NCBI GenBank assembly: GCA_964020085.1
Contig: OZ026608.1
Coordinates: 14,656,479-14,720,478, forward strand
Direction of reading: 5' to 3'
Length of the DNA: 64,000 nucleotides
DNA from: Micromussa lordhowensis
Taxonomy: Eukaryota > Cnidaria > Anthozoa > Scleractinia > Lobophylliidae
Part shown: positions 44,781 through 56,700 of the stretch, piece after piece
Numbering within the stretch: the stretch's first letter is position 1
Layout of the letters: each line of letters starts with the position of its first letter
Program-made: the position numbers and the translations under genes
Notes under the pieces: generated by a model
The model's input: the letters and a program-made list of their open reading frames with translations, nothing else
The model's database searches: none
What the model was told of the DNA's origin: nothing

Positions 44781-46745
44781 CCAGGAAGAAAGCTTCCCCG
44801 GAAGAAAGCTACCCAGGATGTTGGCAGCAAATTAAAAGTCTTTTAGTTTTCTTTTCTATAACTAAGCTCTGATTTTGCGTTCGTAAACGTACTGGTAAAA
44901 TAATATTGATTTGAAAATGTGCAGTTTAGGATTTCAACGAGACTATGGATTATTAAATAAAGTGATTTAACTTTTTCCTAGTTTGAAAAACATCGTGTCA
45001 ATTTGTTGACTTACGATAACTTAGACGATAGTTAGACGATAACTTAGACTTGTTAGCCATTCTGTTCAATGATTGCCCATATTCAATCGAAGAAAATTAA
45101 AGAACTATTGTAAATCTCGTTACAGCAAACTTAAAAACGAGAAGAGTCACAGACTACGTGAATTTGTTTGAATAAGGGTGATATCGATGGCTCCAGTCCA
45201 ACTTTCGAATCTCTTTACGGTGGCCAATTCACATTATCAATTCACATTATCAACTCAGTTGATAAAACCAAATTATCCTCCAACGCATAAACATGAGCGT
45301 TTTTGGGATTATTTGCAATAGTCATTTTAGTCAAAGCAGTATTCTTTTCGGCGTAACTCAGTCGCAATGTTGAAACTCAATATTCCAATACTGGTTGTTG
45401 TGAGTTTTATTCATTCATATTCTTGGGAAGACCGGGATCAGAGAGAGTCATTACCAGTATTATAAAGCGTGCCGTCCTGTCTAAAAAAAAGGTAGAGTGA
45501 AAAGTGAATCTTTTTTTTTACAGGATAGCCCATTCAGCTCGTAGGCTGGCACATAATGGTATCTACAGGGGCCCTGCAAATATAAAAACAGCACAACGCA
45601 GCAACACTCGATCTAGAACTAATAAAAACCAAGGGGCTATTACGGCCAGTCTACCGCGTCTACCTCAAAATAAAAGTTGAGAAGTCTCTTTGAAAACCTA
45701 TTTTTTCCGAGGAACTTTCAGCTCAGTGATGCCAATTGGATATCAGATCTCGCAGCGTAGCGGGCGCTCGAGTAACACTGGGTGCGAGTTGGAGCACTAA
45801 GGGAAGTGCGCCCGCGCTCTCGTGCTGCTCCAAACGTGACGCAAGCGCAGACGTAATCAGATCTTCGTGAAACAAATGTCGTCTTGGTAGCCGTCTTGGT
45901 GCTTTTGATAAAAGTTCGTAATTCATGTCCCACCTTAATCCCCTTCCTCTTCCCCTTTTGTAATCGCTGGAATTTTTTTGGCTGATGCACCTTCTCTGAT
46001 GCATGCAAGACGTAATTTCGTACCTGTTGAACAAATTTGAATGCTTTGAATTGTATTACTGTACAACATTTTTCAGCTTCCTCCTCCATCAAAAAAATCG
46101 ATTCTAAAAACTAAAGCGAAAAAATAATTGAACAAAGAAATGGAAGTCATGTTTTTGCCTTTTCACTGACAGCAAACATGGAAACTGGCACTCACTGATC
46201 CTGTTTTTTTTCCTGTGAGGTTGCTGTCATGACATTGATCGCGAACGGAAGTTAGGGCGCGATGCTCAACTGAGTTTTCCCCGGCCAAACGATGGCAACA
46301 TTTCAACACAGCAGCAATGAAGACATGACTGATCATCAGCGCGCGAACTTGACATGATTACCCTTAGAAATCATGCACCGCGGTCATACATGACATGATT
46401 ACCCGTGACCTTGTGTGTCTTTGACGTGATTATTGTACAATCTAAAGCTACATGACGTCACAGGTGCTGATTTCAAAAGTTTACTGTACGCTTTCGGCCA
46501 ATCAGAAAAGAGATAGTGAGTTCAATGTATAATAGTAGTTTCTAACCTGTCCAGTCAACCTCGTTGCCAGGGCTTCAAAATCGGCAGTAGAGACAAGCAC
46601 GCGACACATTTGAGGAAGGACAACCTTATTTCAAATAAGATAGGTATTTACACAATTTTTTTATGATCGGTGACCTTCCCATACAATTTTCTATATACAC
46701 AAGCATATACAGAGTCGGATTTTGAGCTTGGGAATAAACTATTGC

Positions 46746-46776
<31 letters not shown>

Positions 46777-46801
46777 CCAAAATAAAAAATCAAAACCGTT
46801 T

Positions 46802-46840
<39 letters not shown>

Positions 46841-46915
46841 TATATGCAAAGACTCTCGCCAAGATTCAGATCACAGCAATTTTTCTCATGGAAGATATGC
46901 GAAGAAACGTTTTCC

Positions 46916-46949
<34 letters not shown>

Positions 46950-46995
46950 CTGGTGCCCATGTACATGGGCACCAACATGGCGGCCGGAAACCAGC

Positions 46996-47028
<33 letters not shown>

Positions 47029-47504
47029 AGTGAATTTATCTCTCGAATAACTCAAAAACGTAACAATAGTACTTTATTCTAATACAAGAACTGTTCAGAT
47101 AGTAGAATTCCCCGAAATAAGTCACCTTTTAAACCAACATAACAACTCTCTCGCCCGGCATGTAAATGTCACGTCACGCAGAAGCTTGGAAATAGTCTAT
47201 CACTAAACCAAGAACCCATTCGGAGTGAAAATATGTATGAATATTAGTTTTTAGCTGCTCTCATGCAGCATGAAAGTAAAATTTCAGGAGGATCAATATA
47301 ATTTAGTGACGTCAATCTGGTCACTTCTTTGCTGGAAGACTAGGTCGAATTCGGACTCATTTCACCTCGGTTGTCTCCACTCACTTGGTTACCAAGCTAG
47401 CCGTTCGCCATCTTTGGTGTCGAAAATCGGCATAAAAAATTGCGTGCGTGAAATGAGGCGGGGGCATGTTTTACCTCGAAAGTTGATCTCAATTTTTTTA
47501 AAAA
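44781..47504. other. Spacer between gene C and HECTD3
   Basis: It contains the gene C poly(A) signal (44956), a dispersed repeat copy (45206-45280, partner at 22268), a 24-base perfect palindrome tggtgcccatgtacatgggc... at about 46952-46975, and otherwise AT-rich DNA. No exon is recognised. The HECTD3 promoter should lie in its right end, but I see no TATA box. Confidence 0.45.
45206..45280 (-). repeat. Dispersed repeat, copy 2
   Basis: Reverse-orientation match to 22268-22335 (cgaatctctttacggtgg, caattcacattatcaac). The segment 'aattcacattatc' is duplicated here. Confidence 0.55.
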
Positions 47505-47792
47505 ATGAAGAATGAACCAGCAAGAAGACGACTGGCCCGCATACGATGCCTTTTGGAGAGCATCAATCGCATAGAACAAGGCAAATGTTTGCCTTTACCG
47601 TTATGTTTTGTACCGGCTGAGGTGGAGTATTTAAGAGAAGATATAAAGAACTCGCCGGTCTTAGCCATACGGAAAAAGCCCCAAAATGATGCGCAATGTG
47701 TCGGAGAGTTGCCATCTGTTTCTAACCTTCAGCTGTCTGCATCGGGAGAGGAATTTTTCAACAATAATGGCTCCTGGATAAAGCTTTGTCAG
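47505..47792 (+). CDS. HECTD3: HECTD3 exon 1 with start codon
   Basis: 96 codons from ATG 47505 to KLCQ, donor GTAGTG, phase 0. The start context is weak (aaaaATGa), and a second ATG seven bases later is out of frame. The upstream bases to 47400 contain no other in-frame start. The exon encodes the conserved N-terminal helical segment (RIRCLLESINRIEQGK). Confidence 0.85.
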
Positions 47793-50700
47793 GTAGTGCA
47801 AAAAGCTACATGTACATGTATTTTGACATGTAATGTGTCGATTTGAGTATTATTAAGCTTAGTTAAGGTTTACTAATTACATTTCCGTGTCGAAACCATT
47901 ACCAAGTACGTTTCCCTTTCGAAAATCCCCAACCAACAGAGTGTGAATTAAACCAAGGCACTGCTCTATACAAAACCGTCCAATTTCCAAGAATGTTTGA
48001 CATTAAATTTCTCTATACAGCATCGATAGTCGGGCGATAGAACTAAAAAAGTCACCAGCTTTATGTAGTGGATTCATCATAGAACCTAGTCATAAATGGC
48101 TGCCAATTTAAAATTATTTTGCATTCCATTAAATTAGCCTAACTAATCTCGTTTGAGAGTCGAAATTCTGTTGAACTATCAGCTCAAAAACGAGGTTAGT
48201 TGGGCTGATTTTAATACTACAAAGTATTTTTTAATTGGCAGGCATTTATGAATAGGGTCTATTATCATCATCAGAAGCAATCCTTGACGCACCATGAAAT
48301 CCATAAGGCCTACTGTATTTACATCAGTCAGTGTAAAATGCAGACTGCAGACTGCAGACTGCAGACTGCAGACTGCAGACTGCAGACCGGGGGTAAAATG
48401 CAGACTGAGGGTAAAATGCAGACTGCAGACTGCAGACCGGGGATAAAATGCAGACTGAGGGTAAAATAAAATATTAATGATAAAATCCGGATCAAATAAA
48501 GACTTGAGAATGTTCGTACGCGTACCCGTGATTTTTTTCCAAAATCCCGAAAACTCTAACCAAAAAGCATTTCCAAGCCTTAGTCAAACACCATATTATC
48601 AACCTCGAGTTCTTGAACTCCCCATTTTGTTGTACGAAGTTTCCCACAAGGGCCCGAACTAATCGTAATTTCTATGCATCTTACCTTTGTTTACATGTTG
48701 GCCATTTTGAATTTTGTTCACTCGACATGGTCTGAGACCGACCCACTCTTGTGGGGCATTTCCTTCATCCTATTTTCATCGACAAAGTGTTATTAAATTA
48801 CCCAACTGCACTTCGTAGAGTACAAATAACGCCCAAAAGGAGTACAAATATCACGCGGTATTTGTACTCCAGAGGACCACTTAAGCAGGTTTTCTCGCAA
48901 TGGGCAAGCGACGTATTGGATTGAGGTTACAAAAAAACGACAATTTAAATTATTTTTCTGATGACGAAGAGTCGACATGGCTGGCGAATATTGATCCACG
49001 TTTATTTGATAAGTCAAGCAAAGAAAAGCAGTTAGACGACAGTGCAATTTCATCATTTAGTTGGCTGGAATTCCCACGCCAATTCCGTTACGCTTCGCAT
49101 ACTTCTGTCACATAGTCACGCATTGCCCGTCAATAAATATCCGCGAAATTCGCTCCCACGGACAATAAATCTCTTATTACTCGTTTTGTTGTGTAGTATC
49201 GCAAAGAACTTTTACTCGTTATTTGTATTTTTACTCTCCCTACGGGCTCGTCAAAATACGGCACAAATCAGCAATACTACACAACAAAACATCTAATAAG
49301 ATTAAGACAGCGTGTGTCTTGGGTGCTTCAAATGGCCTTGAAATTGTTCGGAGAAAAAGGCAAGCAAAACACGAGAGCAAAACAACAGGGCAAGCTGTCT
49401 TAGGTATCGAGCCTAGTTTGTGTATTAAAGACATTCAATCTCTGGACATTCAATCTTTGTACTCGGCTTTAATGCTCGATCAACGAAAACTCTTTATTTC
49501 ATCCTTATAACTTGTGTTTTATTATTATTTTTTATTTTATCCTCAGTCTGCATTTTACCCCTGGTCTGCAGTCTGCAGTCTGCATTTTACCCTCAGTCTG
49601 CATTTTACCCCCGGTCTGCAGTCTGTAGTCTGCAGTCTGCGTTTTACACTGCCCGTATTTACATAGTGGATTATCATGTATAAAACAGGTTGTTTAGATT
49701 AAGCTCTTTAAGTATAGAATTATTTTTATTTAGCTCTTATTAACCCAGCAGGAGGTCTGTATGGGAAAATCTTGATCGAGATCATGAGTACAGACCAAAG
49801 CAGTGAGGTCTGTACACCCGACCAAGGTCAAAATTCTCCCATACAGACTGACTTAGCGTGGTTAATAAGATGTTTTTAATATGGCGCAAACAAGAACAAT
49901 TTAATTTGGTTAATGTAACTGTTTTTTTCTAACTGACTTTTTGCTTGCGAATGGCGATGAGCTGAATTAAATTCTGGCAAAATTCAATTCTTTACTTTAC
50001 TATTTTTTTCATCAGGCTTTTTGGCACTGCTGTAAATAAGTATTGTTAGTTAGATTAAAATAGTCAATGATTTTGCATTTTAGTTGCAAGTTTTTTGCTG
50101 CAAAACATTACCGGTCTAGATACCAGTCTAGGTGGCAAAAAAAATTATACATGTAAAATAACTGAGCCACTACACATGCTCTCATTGGTGGATACATGTA
50201 TGTAGTTGTGTTTAGATGAGACTGTGTAAACACGGTTGTGATGTTTTGGATTTGCGCGTATTTTTAAGAATTTTTTTTATAAAAGCAATAGAGCACCTTT
50301 TATGTGTTTACATAGCCTCATCTAAACACTTGGAGGGTTGGGAGAATTCTTGAAAGACGTAGTCTCAGGTTTGCATAACTGTCTTGAATTCTCCTAACCC
50401 TTCTCGTGTTTACACGAGGCTATGTAAACATGGAAAAAGTGCTCTTTTGCTTAAATCTAGACTGCTTTCAATATACATGTAGATCAAATTCACTCACTCC
50501 TGCTTCATAAGTAGTTACCTGTACACTTTAGTGGTATTTTTATCTTTAATTTTCCTTTAAGATGTACATGTACTTTGCAAAGTTTTTAATATACCAAAGT
50601 GGTAATTAAGAAATAGAAAACATGTGCCGTGTTTCTATCGAGTTATAGAAACACGAGTGAAAGTTTGGGAGAACGAGAAATGCAGTGGGAACACGAGCCG

Positions 50701-53700
50701 AAGGCGAGTGTTTCCACAGCTTTTCTCGTTCTCCTAAACTTTCACAAGTGTTTCTATAACTCAATAGGAACATGGAAAACATGTTTTCTATTTCTTTTAG
50801 AAAATACTGTGATGAAGAAAAAGAAAAACAACTTGTTTACTTCTTCTCTTTGTTCGCGCCCTCATTACATGTACGTCAACAGCTTGTGCTAGTTCTGTGT
50901 TTCTATCAAGTTATAGAAACATGGTTTTAAACCAATCAGCGTGCGTATTTGCTTTGGGTTATTTTCTAAATAAAATACACCACATGTATGGTATATATGT
51001 TGCAGGTCAAAATGAAATTTAGGTCAAAATGATTTTAACCTAGTTTGATTCTCAATTTCCTTTGTCTTCTGACCCTAATTATTCATGATCCATGAATAAT
51101 TAGGGTTAATAGACAAAGGAAAATCATTTTGACCTGAATTTCATTTTGACCTGCAACATACATGTATACATGTACATGTTTATTATTCAACTTTCATACC
51201 GTCTGTACGAATTCCGAATTTATGATTGGCTGATTTGTACCACGTGATACTGGGTTGCGACGAAACAACCTCCTTGACGTCATTATTGTGGTGTAATAGC
51301 CGTGGTGTAAATTCAACACACCACTGTCATTACACCATGGCTTCGGCTGACTCAAACATTTATGTGCAGTGTATTCAATTTGAATAATAAAAATGTTAAC
51401 GCACTCATTGCTCATTAACAGTGAACTCGAAATTTTCAATACCGCATTTGGCAAAGCCTTGTGCGGTATTTAAAATTTCTCATTCATTGTTAGTGAACTC
51501 ATACAGGTAAATCCTGATAATTCACTCACTGAGTGCGTTAACCTGTAAATATACATGTACCATACATGTATATGATATGGTAAAGTACATGTATCGTACA
51601 GGGCAAAAAACTTCCGCTCGTCCGCCCGTCCAAGACGAGTACTCTCTTATCTCGGACGAGTGGATTTACGAAAGCACTTGTCCTACGGGACGAGTAGAGT
51701 TTGCCGAAAAAAAAAGATGGTCTTTTCTACTGAGGTCCGAGTTCCTAAGCATTTCATACTTTGTAAACTAACCTGAGTTTCGGGAAGTTTGGGTTCTTTT
51801 CACGGCAACTTACTCGTTCGTTTTCGCTTTTGTTAGCTTTCGCTTTCCGAGAATATCTGGTTCTGTTGTTTCGGTAAAGACTGGGATCCACATTCCATAT
51901 ATGGAAATGACGACCTCGTTTGAGATAAGGCTTCATCAACACTTGAACGAAGTGATTACCATTGTGGCAAGTAGACCAGTAGAAATTCAGATGTTTTCCT
52001 TGAAAGCAGCCTCAGAATATTGCCGGGACTTATATGTCTCATCTTAGATCCCAGTTTTAATGCCTCACAGATGTGCTGCATTTTCTCAAGTCGCGTATTG
52101 TTCATAAAGAATGTTAGTGATCCCCGATGTGTCTATATGAAATGGTGTTGTACAAAAAGTGCAAAGAACAACAGAAATTGAAATAACTGAACACTCCAAA
52201 TTTGGTACAAAACAGATTATACAATTTCTACGTTTTTAATGATATTTTGTTATTCACTTTAATACATTTTTTTGGACAGGTGAAATTAACTTTCGGACAA
52301 CCAAAATCTGAGTTTTACTCGTCCAATGGACAAGTGGAATAAAAAAAAAGTTTTTTGCCCTGTCGTATGATAAAATCACTGTATACCATGCATAACGTCT
52401 GTTTTGTACAAGGTGAATTGATCAACATGACATGAGCGTGGAACAAAGAAAAAATCTGAGTCCCTGACGGGAATCAAATAGCTTGGCCTGGTTTCCCCGC
52501 TTTCAAGACGTTGTGAAAGACTGGGGACATGGGTATCAGTGCCACTATAATGATTAAAGCAATTGAAATAAAATGTTTTTTGGGGACACGTTTTAAGTGT
52601 TTTTTTTAAGTGTTTTCTGTGTACTGTCCGCTGCCATCTTGTAAACGCGAAGCTTGGTAGCCCTGCATTCAAGACATTGTGAAAGACTTGGGACAATAAT
52701 TTTGTTGGACAGGTCTCTTGCGAAAAATGGTGACTGGCTCAATGAAAATCTGAGCCAGGAGCTAATTCGTTAGCTATAGCCCTGAGGAGGCAGCGTGGCC
52801 TAGTGGTTAGGGTGTTGGATTCGTAATCTGGACATCCCGAGTTCAAATCCTCCTCTCTACCACTTAATCTGGTGGTCCCAGATTCAACTCTTCCATGCTT
52901 GGTAAATAGCCAACTGTTCAGCCTCCTGGCGGTTGAGATTTTTAACAAGTTTCTGTTTAATTTACAATATTTGTTTGGTTGTTTCGGTTTCCACAATTAG
53001 TACAGCGATGCTAAACACTTCAACACTTAGATTAAAAGCGATTTGTGTATTTTACTTATTTACAGCTGTATATACATACATGTGAACTGTAGTTTCAAAC
53101 ACTTAACCCCTTTATTGTTTCATTCATTTTCAGAAAACTTTGCAGAAGTATTGTTCTGGCAAACAAGTGAAAGAAGGTTGGGTGCTTTCAGTGCCTTACG
53201 ATGCTAAGCATGGTGTCGGGACCCCTTACCTCAAGCCAGCAGAGGGTGGCTCATCATCCAAGGGAAACAGGACAATTAAAAGGTACATACGATAACTCCA
53301 TTCATGGATTGTACATGGCATGGAAAAGAAGAATAAAATTTAAAAAAGTAATAACAAAACGTTTAAATTAAAAAAAATAGCAGGGAGCGATATGAAATAA
53401 TTCCTAAACCAGAATTTATTTCCACTTTGGCACTTTTCTGTAGATCCTTTAACTAAAAACTATAGCTCACTTTGGGAAAGTGTGATAGCTTGGGAACGAA
53501 GTCGCGCCGCAAGCGCTTATCAGATTATTTGGGGGTACATGGGTCAAAACAAACATGGCGGAATTTAGTGCAGAATGTCATAACAGAACTCCCAGCCTTG
53601 TGACAGCGCGATGTCGTTTCTTCTATTTCTCTACTATTTGTTCCTCATTTCGCCATGTCCACATTCACATGTATTTATTTACAACATCGTATAAATAAAC

Positions 53701-56700
53701 AGCGGTACATGTCATTCGATTTCCCTCAACTCTCTTGACTTTTGATCGTCTAAAACAATAACTTTGATCTTATTGCTATCTTTTTTTTTTTTTTTTTTTT
53801 TTTTTTTACTCTTTATTGTTTATTGTTTAAGTAATTAATTATGTTTACATTTCTTTTTTACTATTACATACAACACTAACATTACCTACACTACTGAAAC
53901 TTCTTACAATACAATCGTTACTTACACTACAATTACAAACACTACAAATATTACAGATACTCTGCCTTCACAACTAATAATACAAATCTTACTCTACATT
54001 TTACTCTAATTACACAAGCACCACCTACTCCTTTACAAAAAAGAATGGATTGTTATTCAAAACAAGGTTCCATTTTGCTTGAAAATATTTTAAGTTTAAG
54101 ATGCTTTGAGAGGCTATAAGCTTTTCAATTTCATATTTTCTCTTGACTACATCTTCGAAAGGCAAAAAGAGAGGGACTTGTTTATTTTTGCGGCTATTCC
54201 ATAAATAAAGTTTACCTAGAACGATGAAGTAGTTGAGCAGGTTTGATCTCTGATCTAATATTCCTAATATAATGTTAATATAATCCAGTTTTATTTGCTT
54301 CCCGGCTACTGTTAACCAAAAGTTTTCAAATTTATTCCAAAATTCTGTTGAGAAGGAGCATCGATAAAAGAAATGTTCTAATGTTTCTGGAGAGGTCTGA
54401 CAAAACGAACAAAGGTCACTTTGAATCCTTCCGATTTTAGCTAATCGGGTATTCAAAAACAAAATGTCGTTTAAAATTTTGAATTGAAAACATTGTACAA
54501 ATGTTTCAACAGCAACTGATTTTGCCAGTACAAACGCTTTTCGAGTCTCTTCTTCACTTAAATTAAAAGCTGACATTAGTTTAACGAAACCTCTAGAATG
54601 TTTGGCTTTTTCTTTAATAAGATAAGCATTAAAGTTTTTACTCTTGCTCTCAAGAGGATCAAAATCTTTGTCACCGCATTTCAGTTGAAGTGTATTTAAA
54701 ACGTTTCTTTCGACAGTGAGATTCCTCAAATACTTTGGCACAACGCAACGAACAGCAGACCACGTCAAGTAATTTGAGCCAATTAGCCCCTTGTCCTTTA
54801 CTACATGTATATTAAAGGATTCAACGTTGTTCCGAGAATACATCAAATCGTTGATAAAAATTACCCCGGCATTCATATAATGATGATAACAGATTGGTTT
54901 GCCGTCTTATTGCTATCTAGCTCTGTTAAAACCTTGCTGTCACCACTACAATCCCCATGCTATGACATTCCGCACTAAATTCCGCCACGTTTGATTTGAC
55001 CTGCATCCCCCAAAATAATCCCATAAGCGCTTGCGGCGCAACTTTGTTCCCAAGCTATCAGTCTTTTCCAAAGTGAGCAGAACTCAGAGAGAGGTACATG
55101 GACATGTACTTACTCATACATGTTCTGTTCAACAAGAAAAACTGTTTAAAACGAAAACTAACATCGTCGGAACGTTCTTCAAACGATTTCAATGTGGGCT
55201 CGTTCTGATCAGTGGTACTAACCCCATGTAAAGTGGCACAAAGTGTCCTTCTTTGAAAACGATTTTAATTTGGCGACCAAATTTATCGTAATTTTACAGA
55301 GGGAGGTTGCGAAAACGCGACTTCTGAAAAACTTAAGCTTGGAGCACTGATTTGCTGCAAAATTGTACCATATTTATGGGAAAAAATATTGCATGCATCT
55401 CTCAAGGTATGAAAAAAGCGTAGCTTATAAACAGATTTTTCGAAATTTTCCAACATTATACGCCATTATGCATTTTTTCGGAATTATGCGAATTATGCGC
55501 TAAGAGCTGAATTAGGCGATTTCGCATCGGCGCATAATTCTGGAAGCCCTGTTGATTGATCACATTGTACAGCTCTGTTCTCAAAAAGATTTTTCAGTAC
55601 TACATGTAGAAGACTTTACAACTGGAATAGGTGATTGATTCTCCATTTTTGCTCATGGATGTTACGTAACATCCATGAGCTTAGGAGGCAGTCGGATGGC
55701 ACTCGATCACTCACTCACTCACTCACTCACTCACTCACTCACTCACTCACTCACTCACTCACTCACTCACTCACTCACTCACTCACTCACTCACTCACTC
55801 ACTCACTCACTCACTCACTCACTCACTCACTCACTCACTCACTCACTCACTCACTCACTCACTCACTCACTCACTCACTCACTCACTCACTCACTCACTC
55901 ACTCACTCACTCACTCACTCACTCACTCACTCACTCACTCACTCACTCACTCACTCACTCACTCACTCACTCACTCACTCACTCACTCACTCACTCACTC
56001 ACTCACTCACTCACTCACTCACTCACTCACTCGATTCTGATTAATTTATTCATTAAACCGGATTAAATCGTTTCTCCCAACCCTCCCCTGCTTAGTATGG
56101 TTCTTTTCCTAGGCACTTCGTGGTGTAGGTTCAGCAGGTTTTAGCGGGGTACTAGAAAGACGAATTTTTTGTCCGACAACATGGAGTTCGTACATATGGC
56201 GGCTAACGCGGCACGAAGATGGTTTTTGGTTCAACTCGTGGAGTTGTAAAATTGAAATTTGTCAAGCTAAGCAGCAGTAGCTGTAACAAATGGACATGGA
56301 AAGACAAGAAGCATAGCGCTCGTCAAAAACACATGTGTAAATTTATATTGAAAGGTCAAAGTGTTTTTTCATTAGACGTAAACAAAATTCTCCGATTACA
56401 AGTCACGCTAAACTCACGCTATGCAAAGAATGTAATCAGATACTCTTTTTTTCGTGGACAAGAGAGTCACGGTTCGAAGACAGTGTAAGTAACCGCGTTT
56501 TTTTAAAGCTTTTGCGTGATCCGTGAAGAACCTGAAATATTATATTAACCGATATTCGTGATTTTACCACACAACTCTACGTGATTTTGAGACACAAGTT
56601 CTCCGAATAATTACAGTGGTCTATCGAGAGTGCCTTAGCCATGCAATATGCAATACGGAGCCTTGATTTAGCCATTCGCGATTTTGCTTCCTACAAACAC

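Larger units (their letters stand above)
53465..55078. mobile_element. Foldback element (about 150-base inverted ends) with a LINE inserted inside
   Basis: 'gctcactttgggaaag...gatagcttgggaac' at 53465 pairs with the complement of 'gttcccaagctatc...ccaaagtgagc' ending at 55078. The match extends through 'gccgcaagcgctta' and 'ggcggaatttagtgc'. The interior (53583-53760) matches 26021-26200. The L1-like LINE 53782-54904 is nested inside it. Confidence 0.83.

Noticed and set aside
45718..46092. Minus-strand open frames of 103-124 codons
   Set aside because: Two overlapping frames of similar length, no domain, no splice consensus linking to other exons.
48330..48466. Could the short direct repeats be a CRISPR array
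   Set aside because: Eukaryotic context, 7-base units without spacers, and an inverted partner array at 49541 show they are transposon ends.
52785..52862. Possible tRNA gene
   Set aside because: Box A and box B are present but the acceptor and anticodon stems do not pair fully and a non-tRNA body follows, so it is a SINE head.
55635..56066. SLTH-repeat open frames
   Set aside because: Artefact of (ACTC)n.
56219..56488. 89-codon plus-strand open frame
   Set aside because: Not recognised; lies in a HECTD3 intron with no phase-compatible acceptor matching the HECTD3 protein.
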